Shown in pieces: positions 8,434 to 16,919 of a stretch of DNA of 64,000 nt (positions are counted from its first letter, which is position 1; each line of letters begins with the position of its first letter). Position numbers and translations under genes: made by a program. The notes under the pieces were generated by a model. The model did not search any database and had not been told where the DNA came from. It saw nothing but the letters and a program-made list of their open reading frames with translations. The stretch comes from Paenirhizobium selenitireducens ATCC BAA-1503 (GTDB taxonomy: Bacteria > Pseudomonadota > Alphaproteobacteria > Rhizobiales > Rhizobiaceae): the NCBI RefSeq assembly GCF_000518785.1, contig NZ_JAEG01000009.1, forward strand, positions 1 through 64,000, given 5' to 3'.

Positions 8434-9039
8434 ATGTCTCTTCAGAGCTATCACCATCTCTATCGCGCGCCCGAGGGCGATGCGCCGGTCGTCTTCACCT
8501 TCCACGGCACGGGCGGCGACGAGCAGCAGTTTGCCGGGCTGGTTTCGCAGATCCTGCCGAAAGCCGGCATCGTCTCGCCGCGCGGCGACGTGTCGGAATT
8601 CGGGGCGAACCGCTTCTTCCGCCGCAAGGCCGAGGGCGTCTACGACATGGACGATCTTGCCCTTCGCACCGAGGCGATGATCGGCTTTATCCGAGCCCAG
8701 AAGGAACGTCATCCCGGCGCGCCGGCCTATGCGCTCGGCTATTCGAACGGCGCGAATATCCTGGCCTCCGTGTTGTTCGAGGCGCCGGAGCTCTTCGACC
8801 GCGTCGTGCTGATGCATCCGCTGATCCCCTGGGCGCCGGCCGCGCAGCCCGGCCTTGCGGGCAAGGACATCCTGGTGACCGCCGGCGAGCGCGATCCGAT
8901 CTGCCCGATGCCGGGCACGCGGGCGCTGATCGGCTACTTCGAAACCCAGGGCGCCAAGGTCCAGACCTTCGTCCATCCGGGCGGGCACGATGTGCCGGCG
9001 GCGGAAGTCGAAGCGGTCGCCCGCTTCCTGCAGGCCTGA
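8434..9039 (+). CDS. alpha/beta hydrolase, carboxylesterase/phospholipase family (MhqD-like)
   Basis: A 201-residue serine hydrolase. The oxyanion region is FTFHGTGGDEQQF, the nucleophile elbow is GYSNG (ALGYSNGANILAS), and Asp and His are in ITAGERDPICP-like VTAGERDPICP and HPGGHDVP. The length and the FHGTGGDE opening match the small phospholipase/carboxylesterase family that includes MhqD, which accompanies ring-cleaving dioxygenases. The start at 8434 follows AAGGAAGAT and lies 65 bp behind the dioxygenase stop, so the two are probably co-transcribed. It may hydrolyse the ring-cleavage product, as inferred for the Bacillus system. Confidence 0.83.
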   Translation: MSLQSYHHLYRAPEGDAPVVFTFHGTGGDEQQFAGLVSQILPKAGIVSPRGDVSEFGANRFFRRKAEGVYDMDDLALRTEAMIGFIRAQKERHPGAPAYALGYSNGANILASVLFEAPELFDRVVLMHPLIPWAPAAQPGLAGKDILVTAGERDPICPMPGTRALIGYFETQGAKVQTFVHPGGHDVPAAEVEAVARFLQA

Positions 9040-9176
9040 TACAGTCCGGCCGGGTGGAACGCATCCGGCCGTCCGCTCGTTGCCCCTGACCATTGACGGC
9101 CGGGCCACGAACCTCTTTCCTGAAGTCACACGGCAAGGCATCCGCGCCACCGGCGCCAACGCACGAGGAGAACCAC

Positions 9177-9737
9177 ATGACAAAACTGATCGGTATTTCG
9201 GGCAGCCTCAGGACGGGTTCGCTCAACGCCTCGCTGCTGCGGGCGGCGGCCGGCCTGATGCCGGCCGGCTCGGAGCTTGCCATCGGGACGATCCGGGGTA
9301 TCCCGCTCTATGACGGCGACCTGGAGGCCGAGCACGGCATTCCCGACGCGGTCACCGCCCTGAAAGACGCGATCGCGGCCGCCGACGGCCTGGTCCTCGT
9401 CACGCCGGAGTACAACAATTCCATACCCGGCGTGTTCAAGAACGCCATCGACTGGCTGTCGCGGCCGTCGTCCGACATAGGTCGCGTGTTCGGCGGCAAG
9501 CCGGTGGCGCTGATGGGCGCCTCGCCGGGCGGCTTCGGCACCATTCTCTCGCAGAACGCCTGGCTGCCGGTGCTGCGCACGCTGGGGACCGAGCTGTGGT
9601 CCGGCCGGCTGCTGGTGTCGCGCGCTACCGGCGTCTTCGATGCCGACGGCAACCTGACCGATCCGAAGATCCAGGAACAGTTGCAGGTGTTCCTGAAGGG
9701 CTTTGCCGAGTTCGCCGGTTCTACCGGTTCCCGATGA
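9177..9737 (+). CDS. NADPH-dependent FMN reductase / quinone reductase
   Basis: A 186-residue flavodoxin-fold protein: ISGSLRTGSLNASLLRAA binds the FMN phosphate, TPEYNNSIPGVFKNAIDWLSRP is the signature of the NADPH-dependent FMN reductase (chromate/quinone reductase) family, and MGASPGGFGT follows. It probably reduces quinones by two electrons and completes the detoxification set with the two preceding genes. The start at 9177 follows GAGGAGAACCAC. The gene lies 137 bp behind the esterase. Its last 17 bp overlap the end of the convergent permease gene. Confidence 0.87.
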   Translation: MTKLIGISGSLRTGSLNASLLRAAAGLMPAGSELAIGTIRGIPLYDGDLEAEHGIPDAVTALKDAIAAADGLVLVTPEYNNSIPGVFKNAIDWLSRPSSDIGRVFGGKPVALMGASPGGFGTILSQNAWLPVLRTLGTELWSGRLLVSRATGVFDADGNLTDPKIQEQLQVFLKGFAEFAGSTGSR

Positions 9738-10758
9738 GCATGCGGTAGCGGAACTGGTCGATGACGACGGCGAGGATGAGCAGCGAACCCAGCAGCACCA
9801 TCTGCATGTAGGAGCCGATCTGCATGAGGTTCATGCCGTTCTGCACCAGCACGATGAAGAAGGCGCCCAGCACGACGCTTTCGACCCGGCCGATGCCGCC
9901 GCGCAGTGACACACCGGCAATCACGCAGGCCGCGATCGATTCCAGCGCGATCGTGCCGCCGAGATTGGTCTCGCCGCTCTCGACGCGGGCGGTGAGCAAC
10001 ACGCCGGCGACCGAGGCGAGGAGCGCGCAGAGGATATAGGCGAGGAACAGCGTGCGCTTGGTGTTGATGCCGGAGAGGTTGGCCGCCTTGATATTGCCGC
10101 CGATGGCATAGATGCGGGCGCCGCTTCGCGTGCGGTTCATCAGGATCCACATGCCGACAATCGCGACGATGGCGACCAGGACCGGCACGGGCACGCCGAA
10201 GACCCGGCCGAAGCCGAAGAAATCGCCGAATTCGTAAGGCAGATTGCCGATCGGCACGCCGCCGGTCAGGTAGAGCGCGATGCCGGCGCCGACCGATTGC
10301 GCGCCCAGCGTCATGATGAAGGGCGAGACACCAAACTGGGCGATGCCGAGGCCGTTCAGCGAACCGATCGCCAGCGCGGCGAGGAAGCCCGAGAGCACGC
10401 CAAGCAGGATGACGAGCCAGACCATGTCGGGAAACTGCGCGGCGAAGTAAACCATGACCGAGGCCGAGACGACGGAGGTGAGCGCAATCGACGTTCCGAC
10501 CGCGAGATCGAAGCCGCCTGTCACCAGCACCAGCATCTGGCCGAGCGAGACGAGCACGAGATAGACCGACTGGCGCGCCACGTTGGTCAGGTTGTCCAGC
10601 GTCAGGAACTGTTTCGAGGCCAGCGTGAAGAGAATGAGAGCCGCCACGAGGAAGAAGGGCAGCACGCCGAGCTTGATGAAGACGGCCTTGAGCGCCGAAA
10701 GAGCGGAGAAGGTTGGCTTGGCGTCGGCAGTCGACGCGGTTTCCAGCTGGATGTTCAT
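9721..10758 (-). CDS. ABC transporter permease, sugar-type (BPD_transp_2)
   Basis: A 345-residue inner-membrane protein with about ten hydrophobic segments, of the ribose/xylose-type permease family (GFDLAVGTSIALTS, IALESIAACVIAGVSLRGGIG, GSLLILAVVID are typical blocks). It should form the channel for the importer whose ATPase (ATGA overlap upstream) and binding protein precede it. It is the last gene of the long minus-strand operon starting at pxpA, so it probably brings in the substrate of the oxoprolinase-like enzymes. Its stop overlaps the FMN reductase gene end to end. Confidence 0.9.
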   Translation of the reverse strand: MNIQLETASTADAKPTFSALSALKAVFIKLGVLPFFLVAALILFTLASKQFLTLDNLTNVARQSVYLVLVSLGQMLVLVTGGFDLAVGTSIALTSVVSASVMVYFAAQFPDMVWLVILLGVLSGFLAALAIGSLNGLGIAQFGVSPFIMTLGAQSVGAGIALYLTGGVPIGNLPYEFGDFFGFGRVFGVPVPVLVAIVAIVGMWILMNRTRSGARIYAIGGNIKAANLSGINTKRTLFLAYILCALLASVAGVLLTARVESGETNLGGTIALESIAACVIAGVSLRGGIGRVESVVLGAFFIVLVQNGMNLMQIGSYMQMVLLGSLLILAVVIDQFRYRMLIGNR

Positions 10759-12275
10759 GCTGATTTTCTTTCCTGATCGAAGAAGGCGCCGAGAACCGCC
10801 TGTTCCTGAATGGCTTCGCCCTCGAACTCCGCCGAGATCCGGCCATTGCGGAACACGATCAAGCGATGGGCGAGGTGCATGGCCTCGGGGAGGTCGGAGG
10901 AGATCACCACGACGGCCTTGCCGGCCTCGGCGATCGCCTTGATGATGCGATAGAGCGCGGCACGCGTGCCGACGTCGACGCCGACAGTGGGTTCGTCGAA
11001 GATGTAGATGTCGTAGTCCTCGCCAAAGCTCTTGCCGAACAGGATCTTCTGCTGGTTGCCGCCGGACAGTTTCGAGGCGGTCCGTTCGAGAAAGGCTTCG
11101 CTCAGATCGACCTTGCGGCCGATCTCGCTGGTCAGGGACTTGACGCCGCCGGGCGAGATCAGGCCGAGGCCGGCATTGGTTTCGCGGCGGTTGAGCACGG
11201 AAAGGGCGATGTTGGTGCGGGCGGATGCGCCGAGCAGCAGGCCCTCTTCCTTGCGGTCGGAAGGCAGGAAGAAGACGCCGTCCTGCAGCAGCTTGCGCGT
11301 CGGTGCGCCGGTGCGTTCATGGCCATGGACACTCACCGTGCCGCCTTCGACGGGCAGCAAGCCCATGACGGCGCGGAAGGTGCGCGACTTGCCGGAGCCG
11401 ACGAGACCGGCCACGCCGAGAACTTCGCCGCGCCGGACATCGATGTCGACGCCGTCGACGCCCCAGGCCTTGAGGCCACGGATCGACAGCACCGGTTCGG
11501 GCTGCGTCTTGCGTTCGATATGCGGATAGATCTCGTCCATCTTTCGCCCGGTCATCATCTCGACCAGCACGGTTTCCGAGAGGTTCTCTGCGCTGATCGT
11601 GCCGATGAGCCGGCCGTCGCGCAGCACGGTGATGCGGTTGGCGATCGCCTTGAATTCCTGGATGCGGTGGGAGATGTAGACGATGCCGACGCCCTTGGCC
11701 TTGGCCTGGCCGATGAATTCGAACAGCTTCTCCGTCTCGCGCTCGGTCAGCGAGGCGGTCGGCTCGTCGAGGATCAGGATGCGGGCTTCCTGGTGCAGCG
11801 CCTTGGCGATTTCCACCATCTGCTGTTCGGCGCGCGACAGCGAGATCACCGAACGGCGAACATCGATGGAGAAGCCGAGACCGGCAAAGAGCGCACGGGC
11901 CTCCTCGACCATGCCGCGGCGGTCGACCAGGCCCATCTTGCGCGGTTCCTGGCCGAGGAAGATGTTTTCCGCCACGGTCATGGTCGGGACCAGGGAAAAC
12001 TCCTGGAACACGGCGCCGATGCCGGCTGCCCGTGCGTCCTTGACCGAGGAAAAGTGCTTTTCTTCACCGTCGATGCGGATCACCCCCTCGGTCGGCGTGG
12101 TCACGCCGGCGAGAATGGAGATCAATGTCGATTTTCCGGCACCGTTTTCGCCGAACAGGACGTGCACTTCGCCGCGTTCGAGCGAGAAGCCGACACCGTC
12201 CAGCGCGCGCACGCCCGGATAGGACTTGGCGATACCGGTCATTTCGACAAGAGTTGATCTCAAGGCCATCCGCAT
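10755..12275 (-). CDS. ABC transporter ATP-binding protein with two ATPase domains (sugar type)
   Basis: A 506-residue twin-domain ATPase. Domain 1 has Walker A GENGAGKST, signature SRAEQQMVEIAKAL and Walker [13 protein letters not shown]. Domain 2 has a degenerate Walker A GLVGSGKSRT, signature LSGGNQQKILFGK and Walker B IYIFDEPTVGVD. This layout is that of RbsA/XylG-type importers. The start MRMALRSTL at 12275 is uncertain because the ribosome-binding site is weak; MALRS at 12269 is possible. It overlaps the permease gene by four bases. It sits with a TorT-like binding protein and oxoprolinase genes, so the cargo may not be a sugar. Confidence 0.9.
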   Translation of the reverse strand: MRMALRSTLVEMTGIAKSYPGVRALDGVGFSLERGEVHVLFGENGAGKSTLISILAGVTTPTEGVIRIDGEEKHFSSVKDARAAGIGAVFQEFSLVPTMTVAENIFLGQEPRKMGLVDRRGMVEEARALFAGLGFSIDVRRSVISLSRAEQQMVEIAKALHQEARILILDEPTASLTERETEKLFEFIGQAKAKGVGIVYISHRIQEFKAIANRITVLRDGRLIGTISAENLSETVLVEMMTGRKMDEIYPHIERKTQPEPVLSIRGLKAWGVDGVDIDVRRGEVLGVAGLVGSGKSRTFRAVMGLLPVEGGTVSVHGHERTGAPTRKLLQDGVFFLPSDRKEEGLLLGASARTNIALSVLNRRETNAGLGLISPGGVKSLTSEIGRKVDLSEAFLERTASKLSGGNQQKILFGKSFGEDYDIYIFDEPTVGVDVGTRAALYRIIKAIAEAGKAVVVISSDLPEAMHLAHRLIVFRNGRISAEFEGEAIQEQAVLGAFFDQERKSA

Positions 12276-12310
12276 CGATCCGTGAAGTAATATTGCCTGA
12301 AAAATGGGGT

Positions 12311-12339
12311 GGGTCCGGCGCATTCGCGCGCCGGATCCC
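12311..12339 (-). terminator. stem-loop behind the binding-protein gene, before the ATPase gene
   Basis: GGGTCCGGCGC (12311-12321) pairs with GCGCCGGATCCC (12328-12339) with one bulge and a six-base loop. Read on the minus strand the hairpin is followed by CCCATTTTTC. It lies between the binding-protein stop and the ATPase start. It may partly terminate or stabilise the upstream mRNA so that the binding protein is made in excess, as in many ABC operons. Confidence 0.5.
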
Positions 12340-12346
12340 TGGGGTA

Positions 12347-13420
12347 TCAGTTGACCGAGAAGACCGGCTTGAAGCCGTCCGGCGGCAGGATGTTGGTCTG
12401 CGGCACGCTTTCGACGTTCGACGGATCGACGACGAAGATCTTCGGGCCGACATGCTTCACCAGTTCCTTGCCTTCGAGGGCGCGGACGGCCTGGTCGATG
12501 GCGATACGGCCCTGGACGACCATGGAGTCGGCGGGTGCCGCCAGAATGAAGCCGCGCTTGATGCCTTCGTAGACGCCGGGCGTCATGTAGAAGGCGAGCA
12601 GGTCGACCTTACCCTTGAGGCCGCGTTCGCGGATCAGGCCCTGGGCTGCTTCGGCGGTAACGGCGGTGCCGGCGACATAGCGGACGTCAGGCTCGGCCTG
12701 GAGCACGTCTTCGACGAGCTTCAGCTGGGCTTCCTTGCCGGTGTCGCCGTACTTCGGTTCCAGAGCCTTGACGGCCGAACCCTTGATGGCTTCGAGGAAG
12801 CCCTTGTTGGCGGCCTCGACCCAGCCGGCGCCGGCCGGGCCCGGGAACCAGCCGACCTTCACTTCTTCCGAACCCGCCGGATGCTTCTTGGCGAGATAGG
12901 CGCCGGTCTCGTAGCCCATGGTGTAGAAGGAGACGAGCGACTTGGCGGTCAGGTCGGGCGAGGACATGCCGTTGATGACGTCGATGACCGGGATGTTCTT
13001 CTTCTTGATTTCGCTGACGAGGTTGTTCAACCCGTCAAAGGAGATGGCACCGATGACCACGGCCTCAGCACCGCCGGCGACGCAGTCCTCGATCTGGCTG
13101 ATCTGCTTGTTGAGCTCGGTGTAGCCGCCGGCCTCGACGAGGTTCATCTTGACGCCGAGGTCCTTGGCCTGTTCGGCGACGCCGTAGTCGACGCCGAGCC
13201 AGTAGGCGTCCTTCATGTGCGGGAAGGAGACGCAGATGTTCCACGGCTTCTCCGCCTTTTCGAGCGGCGAGTAGGATACGTCGACCGACTTGCCGTCGGC
13301 GGCGAAGGCCGGCTCGATCGCCTGGGCCGGATAGGGATACCAGGCGTCGGCAAGCACCGGGCTGGCAACGGCAAGCGCCAGGACGGAGCTTGCAAGCGTC
13401 ATTTGGATTTTGTGTTTCAT
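12347..13420 (-). CDS. periplasmic substrate-binding protein, TorT-like, of the ABC importer
   Basis: A 357-residue secreted protein with a signal peptide (MKHKIQMTLASSVLALAVASPVLA, cleavage after ADA/VLA). The mature part opens WYPYPAQAIEP, and the type-1 binding fold has FPHMKDAYWLGVDYGVAEQAKDLGVKM and YTELNKQISQIEDCVAGGAEAVVIGAIS. This resembles TorT, the periplasmic partner of the TorS sensor, but the permease and ATPase behind it make it a transport receptor. A good AGGGGAA precedes the ATG. Ligand unknown; association with pxpABC suggests 5-oxoproline or another lactam or small amide. That is inference. Confidence 0.83.
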   Translation of the reverse strand: MKHKIQMTLASSVLALAVASPVLADAWYPYPAQAIEPAFAADGKSVDVSYSPLEKAEKPWNICVSFPHMKDAYWLGVDYGVAEQAKDLGVKMNLVEAGGYTELNKQISQIEDCVAGGAEAVVIGAISFDGLNNLVSEIKKKNIPVIDVINGMSSPDLTAKSLVSFYTMGYETGAYLAKKHPAGSEEVKVGWFPGPAGAGWVEAANKGFLEAIKGSAVKALEPKYGDTGKEAQLKLVEDVLQAEPDVRYVAGTAVTAEAAQGLIRERGLKGKVDLLAFYMTPGVYEGIKRGFILAAPADSMVVQGRIAIDQAVRALEGKELVKHVGPKIFVVDPSNVESVPQTNILPPDGFKPVFSVN

Positions 13421-13455
13421 GGTCGTTCCCCTGTTTGAAGTCTTTGGCTGCGTGG

Positions 13456-14424
13456 TCAGAAAAGCGCGCGGATCTGGTCAACCAGCGCGGCCCGGTCCTT
13501 CCGGGCGGTCAGGGCGGTTTCCATGTCCACCTTGACGAAACGGGTTGGCGTATGCGGCTGCAGCTGGCCGATCAGGTCCATGTCGGCGGAGATGACCGTG
13601 CCGAGCATGAAATAGCCGCCGCCGGAGACGGCATCGCGGTGCAGGATGATCGGCTCGGTGCCGCCCGGCACCTGGATGGAGCCGTAAGGGTAGCAGGCGT
13701 CGACGATGTTCGAAGGGTCCGAGCCCGCGCCGAAGGGCGGGACACGGTCGAAGAAGTCGAGCTTGCGGCCACCGCGGAAGCGATAGCCCATGCGGTCGGC
13801 CTCGGGCGCCACCTTCCAGGTGTCCTCGAAGAAGTTGCGGCCCGCTTCATCGGTGAGGCGGTGCCAGTAGAGGCCCGGCAGCACGCGCAGTTCGGCCGGC
13901 ATGCCGGGCTTGCGGCGCAGGTTTTCGGGAATGGACTTGCCCTCGACAGCCTTGCCGGCAATGCCAACCGGCAGCTCGTCGCCGGCGGCGATCGGCCGGC
14001 CCTTGAAGCCGCCGAGCGCACCGATGGCATAGGTCGAGCGCGAACCGAGCGCCAGCGGCACATCGATGCCGCCGGAGACGGCGATATAGATGCGTGCGCC
14101 GGTCTTCAGGAAGTCGAAGGTGAGCACCTGGCCGGCCTTGACCTTGAAGGCGGTCCAGCCCGGCTTTTCCTCGCCGTCGACCTTGATCGGCATGTCGGCG
14201 CCGGTGACGGCCACCATGGCGTCCTCGGTGAACTCCAGCTTCGGGCCGATGAACACGGCTTCGAGGCCGGCTGCTCCTTCGTCATTGCCGACGAGCAGGT
14301 TGGCGGCCTTCAGCGCCAGGCGGTCCATGGCGCCGCCGAGCGGGATGCCGAGATGGAAGTAGCCGGGACGGCCGAGATCCTGGACGGAAGTGGCAAGACC
14401 CTGATGAAGAACCTTAATGGCCAT
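13456..14424 (-). CDS. pxpC: 5-oxoprolinase subunit C / biotin-dependent carboxyltransferase family (PxpC, KipA-like)
   Basis: A 322-residue protein of the carboxyltransferase-domain subdomain A/B family: opening IKVLHQGLATSVQDLGRPGYFHLGIPLGGAMD, then GNDEGAAGLEAVFIGPKLEF and an end LIGQLQPHTPTRFVKVDME. In characterised bacteria PxpA, B and C together cleave 5-oxoproline to glutamate using ATP. The same fold pair is found in urea carboxylase and allophanate metabolism, so other cyclic amides are possible. The start MAIKVL at 14424 overlaps the pxpB end by 11 bp; a longer frame to 14478 lies inside pxpB and is rejected. Directly downstream is the importer's binding protein. Confidence 0.85.
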   Translation of the reverse strand: MAIKVLHQGLATSVQDLGRPGYFHLGIPLGGAMDRLALKAANLLVGNDEGAAGLEAVFIGPKLEFTEDAMVAVTGADMPIKVDGEEKPGWTAFKVKAGQVLTFDFLKTGARIYIAVSGGIDVPLALGSRSTYAIGALGGFKGRPIAAGDELPVGIAGKAVEGKSIPENLRRKPGMPAELRVLPGLYWHRLTDEAGRNFFEDTWKVAPEADRMGYRFRGGRKLDFFDRVPPFGAGSDPSNIVDACYPYGSIQVPGGTEPIILHRDAVSGGGYFMLGTVISADMDLIGQLQPHTPTRFVKVDMETALTARKDRAALVDQIRALF

Positions 14425-15289
14425 GGAGAACGCCCTCCAGCTTCGCGTTGTAGCCGTCGATGTCTTTCTGGAATTCACGCAAGTCGAACTTCACCTCGCG
14501 GATCGGCGGGGCGAACCGGCCCTTGTCGACATCCTCGACGGCCTGGTCATAGGCTTCGCGGTCGATCGGCTTGAACTTGACGATGTCGCCCGGACGGAAG
14601 AACACCATGAACTCCTTGAGGTAGGAGGTGGTCTGCGTCGGGTCGTAGATCGGCATGGGGGTGATGCCGAACATCTGGTAGCCGCCGGCGCCGCGCACCG
14701 AATAGATGCAGCCGAAGCAGCCGCCATGGCCAACCGTCAGGCGCGGGGTGTCGGTGCGCGGGCGCAGGTATTTCGGCACCTGGATCTGCCGCTGACGCTC
14801 GACCATCTGGTACATGAAGGGCAGGCCGGAGACGAAGCCAACCATGGAGACGAACCAGGGCGAGCCGGAATGAGCGGCGACGAAGTCGTCGACCGAGCCG
14901 TAGTCGTTGATGCGGGCGGCGTATTCGAGGTCGGTGCCGGTCGGCTCCTGGTGACGCTCGCGGAAGCGCATCAGCGTCTCGTGGGTCCACGGGTCGTTGT
15001 AGAAGACCGGGATCTCGACGATGCGGGTGGTAATGACCGGCTCGGACTTGGCGGCGGCCACCTCGATCGCCTGGACTTCCTTCAGGATATCGTTCGGATG
15101 GATGACATCCGGATCGAACTTGATCTGGAAGGAGGCGTTCGCCGGGCAGATCTCGGTCACGCCCTTGATCTTCGCTTCCTTGATGCCGGTGGTCATCGAC
15201 AGCGAGTTGAAGAAGGCCTCGAGCGACATTTCCTCCGAGCATTCGACGAAGAGGTGTTCGTCACCCCCGAATGTATAGCGCATGGGCAT
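14414..15289 (-). CDS. pxpB: 5-oxoprolinase subunit B family (PxpB, KipI-like)
   Basis: A 291-residue protein of the carboxyltransferase subdomain C/D (allophanate hydrolase subunit 1) family: YTFGGDEHLFVECSEEMSLEAFF at the start, HSGSPWFVSMVGFVSGLPFMYQM in the middle and the closing PRTDTPRLTVGHGGCFGCIYSVRGAGGYQMFG, the last being a strongly conserved block around a substrate-binding loop. It is about 60 residues longer than E. coli PxpB, with the extra part at the C-terminus. Its ATG shares one base with the accC stop. With PxpC it should form the ATP-dependent ring-opening subunit pair. Confidence 0.85.
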   Translation of the reverse strand: MPMRYTFGGDEHLFVECSEEMSLEAFFNSLSMTTGIKEAKIKGVTEICPANASFQIKFDPDVIHPNDILKEVQAIEVAAAKSEPVITTRIVEIPVFYNDPWTHETLMRFRERHQEPTGTDLEYAARINDYGSVDDFVAAHSGSPWFVSMVGFVSGLPFMYQMVERQRQIQVPKYLRPRTDTPRLTVGHGGCFGCIYSVRGAGGYQMFGITPMPIYDPTQTTSYLKEFMVFFRPGDIVKFKPIDREAYDQAVEDVDKGRFAPPIREVKFDLREFQKDIDGYNAKLEGVLHGH

Positions 15290-16671
15290 CAGGCAACCTC
15301 CTTGGATGCGACAAAGGCCGGGAAATCCGTCTCCAGCCAGGGTTCGAGGAACCGCGTATGGACATCGCCCGAGGCGACCGACGGGTCGGCGGCAAGGGCC
15401 TGGTGGAGCGGAATGGTGGTGGCGAGGCCGCGGATCTCGAGATTGTCGAGCGCGTCGGCGAGCCTGGCGATGCAGGCGTCGCGGGTTTCGCCCCAGACGA
15501 TCAGCTTGCCGAGCAGCGAGTCATAGAAGGGCGGAACCGTGTAGCCCTCGTAGAGCATGGTGTCGAAGCGAACGCCCTCGCCGGTAGGCACGCCGAGCGT
15601 CTCGATCGTGCCGGGGCCTGGCAGGAAGCCGCGCGCGGGGTCCTCGGCATTGATCCGGCACTCGATCGCATGACCGGTGACGCGGATGTCCTCCTGGCGG
15701 ACCGACAGCTTCGCACCGCCGGCGACCTTGATCATCTCCTGCACGAGATCGATGCCGGTGATCATTTCTGTGACCGGATGTTCGACCTGGATACGGGTAT
15801 TGACCTCGATGAAGTAGAACTCGCCGCTCACCTCGTCGTAGAGATATTCGACCGTGCCGGCGCCGCGATAGTTGACCTCGCGGGCGAGCGCCACGGCACT
15901 GGCGCACAGTTCCTGGCGCACGTCTTCCGGCAGGCGGAAGGAGGGCGCTTCTTCCCAGACCTTCTGGCGGCGGCGCTGCAGCGAGCACTCGCGTTCGAAG
16001 CAGTGGACGGCATCGGTGCCATCGCCGAGGATCTGAACCTCGACATGCCGGGCCTTGGTGATGACCTTTTCGACATAGAGGCCGCCGTCGCCGAAGGCGG
16101 CGAGCGCCTCGGCCGAGGCCTGGGGGAAATGGCGTTCGAAATCGGCCATGGTCTCGGCGATGCGGATGCCGCGGCCACCGCCGCCGGCGGCGGCCTTGAT
16201 CATCACCGGGAAACCGATCTCCTCGACGATGGCGCAGGCCGCGACGAGATCGTCGATGCGTCCGTCAGAACCCGGAACGGTCGGCACGCCGGCGCGCTTG
16301 GCGACCTTGCGGGCCTCGACCTTGTCGCCGAGCAGGCTGATCGCCTCGGGCTTCGGGCCGATGAAGATCAGGCCGGCATCCTCGACGGCCTTTGCGAAGG
16401 CGGCGTTTTCAGAGAGAAAGCCGTAGCCCGGGTGGACGGCGTCGACGCCCGTTTCCCTGGCTGCCTTCAGCACCGCCTCGATGTTGAGATAGGACTTGGC
16501 GGCCGACGGCGGGCCGATCTCGACCGACTGGTCGGCGAGCCTGACGGCCAGCATGTCGCGGTCGGCGGCCGAGTGGACCTGCACGGTCCGGATGCCGAGC
16601 GCCTGGGCGGCGCGGATGATCCTCACCGCGATCTCGCCCCGATTGGCAATGAGGATCGAGCGGATGGTCAT
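15289..16671 (-). CDS. biotin carboxylase (AccC-like), oxoprolinase-operon type
   Basis: A 460-residue ATP-grasp biotin carboxylase: N-terminal SILIANRGEIAVRIIRAAQALGIRTV, the central ATP loop AAAGGGGRGIRIAE, the catalytic blocks KARHVEVQILGDG and EVNTRIQVEHPVTE, and a C-terminal EGVRFDTMLYEG. It should carboxylate biotin on the small carrier encoded just upstream (four-base overlap) using ATP and bicarbonate. The acceptor in this operon is not acetyl-CoA for certain, because no AccA/AccD genes are near and the carboxyltransferase-like PxpB/PxpC are. Ordinary fatty-acid AccC is expected elsewhere in the genome. Confidence 0.9.
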   Translation of the reverse strand: MTIRSILIANRGEIAVRIIRAAQALGIRTVQVHSAADRDMLAVRLADQSVEIGPPSAAKSYLNIEAVLKAARETGVDAVHPGYGFLSENAAFAKAVEDAGLIFIGPKPEAISLLGDKVEARKVAKRAGVPTVPGSDGRIDDLVAACAIVEEIGFPVMIKAAAGGGGRGIRIAETMADFERHFPQASAEALAAFGDGGLYVEKVITKARHVEVQILGDGTDAVHCFERECSLQRRRQKVWEEAPSFRLPEDVRQELCASAVALAREVNYRGAGTVEYLYDEVSGEFYFIEVNTRIQVEHPVTEMITGIDLVQEMIKVAGGAKLSVRQEDIRVTGHAIECRINAEDPARGFLPGPGTIETLGVPTGEGVRFDTMLYEGYTVPPFYDSLLGKLIVWGETRDACIARLADALDNLEIRGLATTIPLHQALAADPSVASGDVHTRFLEPWLETDFPAFVASKEVA

Positions 16672-16907
16672 GCCTCGACCTCGGCAACCGGCTGGCCGGC
16701 CATGATCGGCTCCTGGTCGTCGGCGACGAAGGTGATCTTGCCGGCGGCGTCGGCATGGACCTCGTGGAAGGTCTTCATCACCTCGATCAGGCCGATCACG
16801 TCACCGACGGCCACGCTGTCGCCATCGGCCTTGTAGGCAGCGGCATCCGGCGAAGGCTTGCGGTAGAAGGTGCCGGGCAGAGGCGATCTGATCTCGAGCT
16901 TGCTCAT
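16668..16907 (-). CDS. small biotin carboxyl carrier protein (79 residues)
   Basis: A minimal biotinyl domain: LEIRSPLPGTFYRKPSPDAA, GDVIGLIEVMKTFHEVHADAAG, with the biotinylated Lys in EVMKTF where most carriers have EAMKM. It lacks the N-terminal half and Pro/Ala-rich linker of acetyl-CoA carboxylase AccB (about 150 residues). So it is a stand-alone carrier serving the following biotin carboxylase, and the pair probably feeds carboxyl groups to PxpB/PxpC. The gene overlaps the carboxylase gene by four bases and lies 12 bp behind pxpA. Confidence 0.88.
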   Translation of the reverse strand: MSKLEIRSPLPGTFYRKPSPDAAAYKADGDSVAVGDVIGLIEVMKTFHEVHADAAGKITFVADDQEPIMAGQPVAEVEA

Positions 16908-16919
16908 GGTGGTCTCCGG

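Noticed and set aside
10866..12257. 463-codon plus-strand open frame opposite the sugar-type ATPase
   Set aside because: Walker and signature motifs are clear on the minus strand and none appear here.
15271..16836. 521-codon plus-strand open frame opposite the biotin carboxylase
   Set aside because: The ATP-grasp motifs are on the minus strand and this frame shows only shadow composition.
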